The notes beneath the pieces were generated by a model that saw nothing but the letters and a program-made list of their open reading frames with translations, searched no databases and was not told the origin of the DNA. The position numbers and the translations under genes are program-made. Shown here piece after piece: positions 4,913 through 5,881 of a DNA stretch of 5,881 bases (within the stretch, counting starts at the first letter, position 1; each line of letters opens with the position of its first letter). Source of the DNA: DATAFO01 sp046728935 (lineage in GTDB: Bacteria > Actinomycetota > Thermoleophilia > Solirubrobacterales > 70-9). Location of the stretch: assembly GCA_046728935.1 (NCBI GenBank), contig JBKPFS010000182.1, positions 1-5,881 of the forward strand, read 5' to 3'.

Positions 4913-5314
4913 TCAGCGCGCTGAGTCCAGGGCGTCGTTGACGAGCCGATCCGCCTCCGCGTTCTCGCCGCGTCTCACGTGGCGAATCGACCACTCATCG
5001 AAGCCCTCGAGGGCCGCCATCACCTCGGCGTGAAGCGGCTTCAGGCCGGGGTCCTTGACGCGGTACTGGCCGCGGACCTGACGCACGATCAGCTCCGAGT
5101 CGCCGACCAGCTCGACCGAGTCGGCGCCGAGCTCCCTCGCGCGCGCAATCCCGAGCAGGAGCGCGCGGTACTCCGCGACGTTGTTCGTCGCCACGCCGAT
5201 GCGCCCGGCGGTTCGCTCTAGTACCTCGCCGTCCGCGTCGGCGACCACCGCTGCGATCGCCGCCGGGCCGGGGTTCCCGCGCGCCCCGCCGTCGACGTTG
5301 ACGATCGCCCGCAC
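4913..5314 (-). CDS. Ribonuclease HI family protein
   Basis: The 133-residue protein has the full RNase H catalytic set: Asp8 in VDGGARGNPGPA, Glu48 in NNVAEYRALL, Asp72 in GDSELIV and Asp122 in AEADRLVNDAL. Length and motifs fit the short actinobacterial/archaeal-type RNase HI rather than E. coli RnhA (155 residues). Its expected reaction is cleavage of the RNA strand of RNA–DNA hybrids, for example at R-loops and Okazaki primers, in the cytoplasm. The GTG at 5314 is chosen because it lies 10 bases after the upstream stop and gives a standard beta-1 strand (VRAIVNVDGG). The frame stays open further upstream, but that would overlap the preceding gene. It is probably co-transcribed with the genes on both sides. 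Confidence 0.9.
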   Translation of the reverse strand: MRAIVNVDGGARGNPGPAAIAAVVADADGEVLERTAGRIGVATNNVAEYRALLLGIARARELGADSVELVGDSELIVRQVRGQYRVKDPGLKPLHAEVMAALEGFDEWSIRHVRRGENAEADRLVNDALDSAR

Positions 5315-5324
5315 CGACTCGGCG

Positions 5325-5881
5325 CTACTCGCCGGGCTGTCCGCCGGTGCCGCCCGCCGCCGCGGCCTCGAGCCGAAGCTTGCCGTCCGTGTCGGCGCGG
5401 GCGTTCCAGGCGCGCTCGGAGTCGTCAAGCTCGGAGATCTCCTTCCCCTTGCGCACCTCGCGCACCGCCTCGCTCCCGTCCGCCCCGACCTCCCATTGGT
5501 ACCAGGAGAGCTCCCAGGCGACGGTCACCAGCACCCGGCCCGTGCCGTTGGCGCGCACGGCGACGCGGGGCTCGCCGAGCGACCGGATCAGGCCCGCCAC
5601 CTTGCGCGCCTCGTCGGTGGAGTTGAAGCGCTCGACCGCGCGGCGCATCTGCGCCCGTGGGCCCAGGCGGCGCCGAGGGCCCGAGCGGGCAGCCTGCTCC
5701 TCGCTCGCGGCCCGGCGCGGGCGCGCGGGCTCCCTCCGTGACTTCGCGGCTCGCGATCGCTTCGGTGGTTCGGGCGCGCGCTCCTCCTTCTCGCCTTCCT
5801 CCGTGCGAGGGCGGGAGGCGCGGGCGGCGAGCTCGCGGGCGGCGTCCGACGCGCGACCCAAGCGCTCGCGCAGCCCGAGCC
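5325..5881 (-). CDS. Uncharacterised basic protein, N-terminus beyond the window
   Basis: I do not recognise this protein. The frame is open from the right edge to a TAG at 5327–5325, about 184 codons, so the start is not secure; a TTG at 5861 is possible but LGLRERLGR upstream of it is equally coding-like. The first part (to about 5650) is low complexity, rich in Arg, Ala, Glu, Pro and Lys with many RR and EE pairs, and is probably disordered and nucleic-acid-binding. The last 110 residues look folded: AVERFNSTDEARKVAGLIRS (helix), PRVAVRANG and GRVLVTVAWELSWYQWEV (strands), then VREVRKGKEISELDDSERAW and a Gly-rich tail. RNase HI starts 10 bases after its stop, which suggests one operon and perhaps a nucleic-acid role. 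Confidence 0.6.
   Translation of the reverse strand, partial: LGLRERLGRASDAARELAARASRPRTEEGEKEERAPEPPKRSRAAKSRREPARPRRAASEEQAARSGPRRRLGPRAQMRRAVERFNSTDEARKVAGLIRSLGEPRVAVRANGTGRVLVTVAWELSWYQWEVGADGSEAVREVRKGKEISELDDSERAWNARADTDGKLRLEAAAAGGTGGQPGE

Noticed and set aside
4530..5033. Plus-strand open frame across the VOC and RNase H genes
   Set aside because: It spans the boundary between two convincing minus-strand genes and has no recognisable content.
1..5881. CRISPR array, toxin–antitoxin pair, reverse transcriptase or other defence module
   Set aside because: No regularly spaced repeats, and none of the hallmark motifs were found on either strand. The cyclase could recall nucleotide-signalling defence, but no effector gene is next to it and the fusion is a known signalling architecture.

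Overview
The window is about two-thirds G+C, with GTG starts, one probably leaderless gene and protein families common in soil Actinomycetota. The short N-terminus MSRENVE, the GYD protein and the alpha/beta-hydrolase–nucleotide-cyclase fusion together resemble the class Thermoleophilia (Solirubrobacterales/Gaiellales). That placement is inferred from family flavour, not from a marker gene.

Layout. The left part (1–2931) is a patchwork. On the minus strand are the first codons of an NTF2/SnoaL-like gene running off the left edge (1–41), a complete 97-residue GYD-domain gene (93–386), a 33-codon ORF whose first 30 bases copy the start of the NTF2-like gene (392–493), a hairpin (506–534), a coding-like 58–70 residue ORF (578–790) and a relic of a response-regulator receiver domain (791–901). 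On the plus strand are an intact alpha/beta hydrolase (1082–1924), the start of a metallo-beta-lactamase-fold gene killed by a stop codon (1938–2144), about 250 bases with no recognisable gene (2145–2398), and a possible Cys/His-rich small protein with a degraded tail (2399–2815).

The centre (2932–4281, plus strand) is a full-length, probably leaderless gene for an N-terminal alpha/beta-hydrolase domain fused to a class III nucleotide cyclase domain. Both metal aspartates and the catalytic arginine are present, but the residues that normally select ATP or GTP are changed.

The right part (4273–5881) is a compact minus-strand run that looks like housekeeping genome: an uncharacterised basic protein cut by the window edge, ribonuclease HI, a VOC-family extradiol-dioxygenase-like protein, and tRNA-Gly(GCC). 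The 3' end of the tRNA overlaps the last nine bases of the convergent cyclase gene, so the tRNA lies at the junction between the orderly right side and the gene-fragment-rich left side.

No CRISPR array, insertion sequence, transposase or recognisable defence system is visible. The most useful leads are the unusual cyclase active site, the tRNA/CDS overlap, and the cluster of decaying genes on the left.
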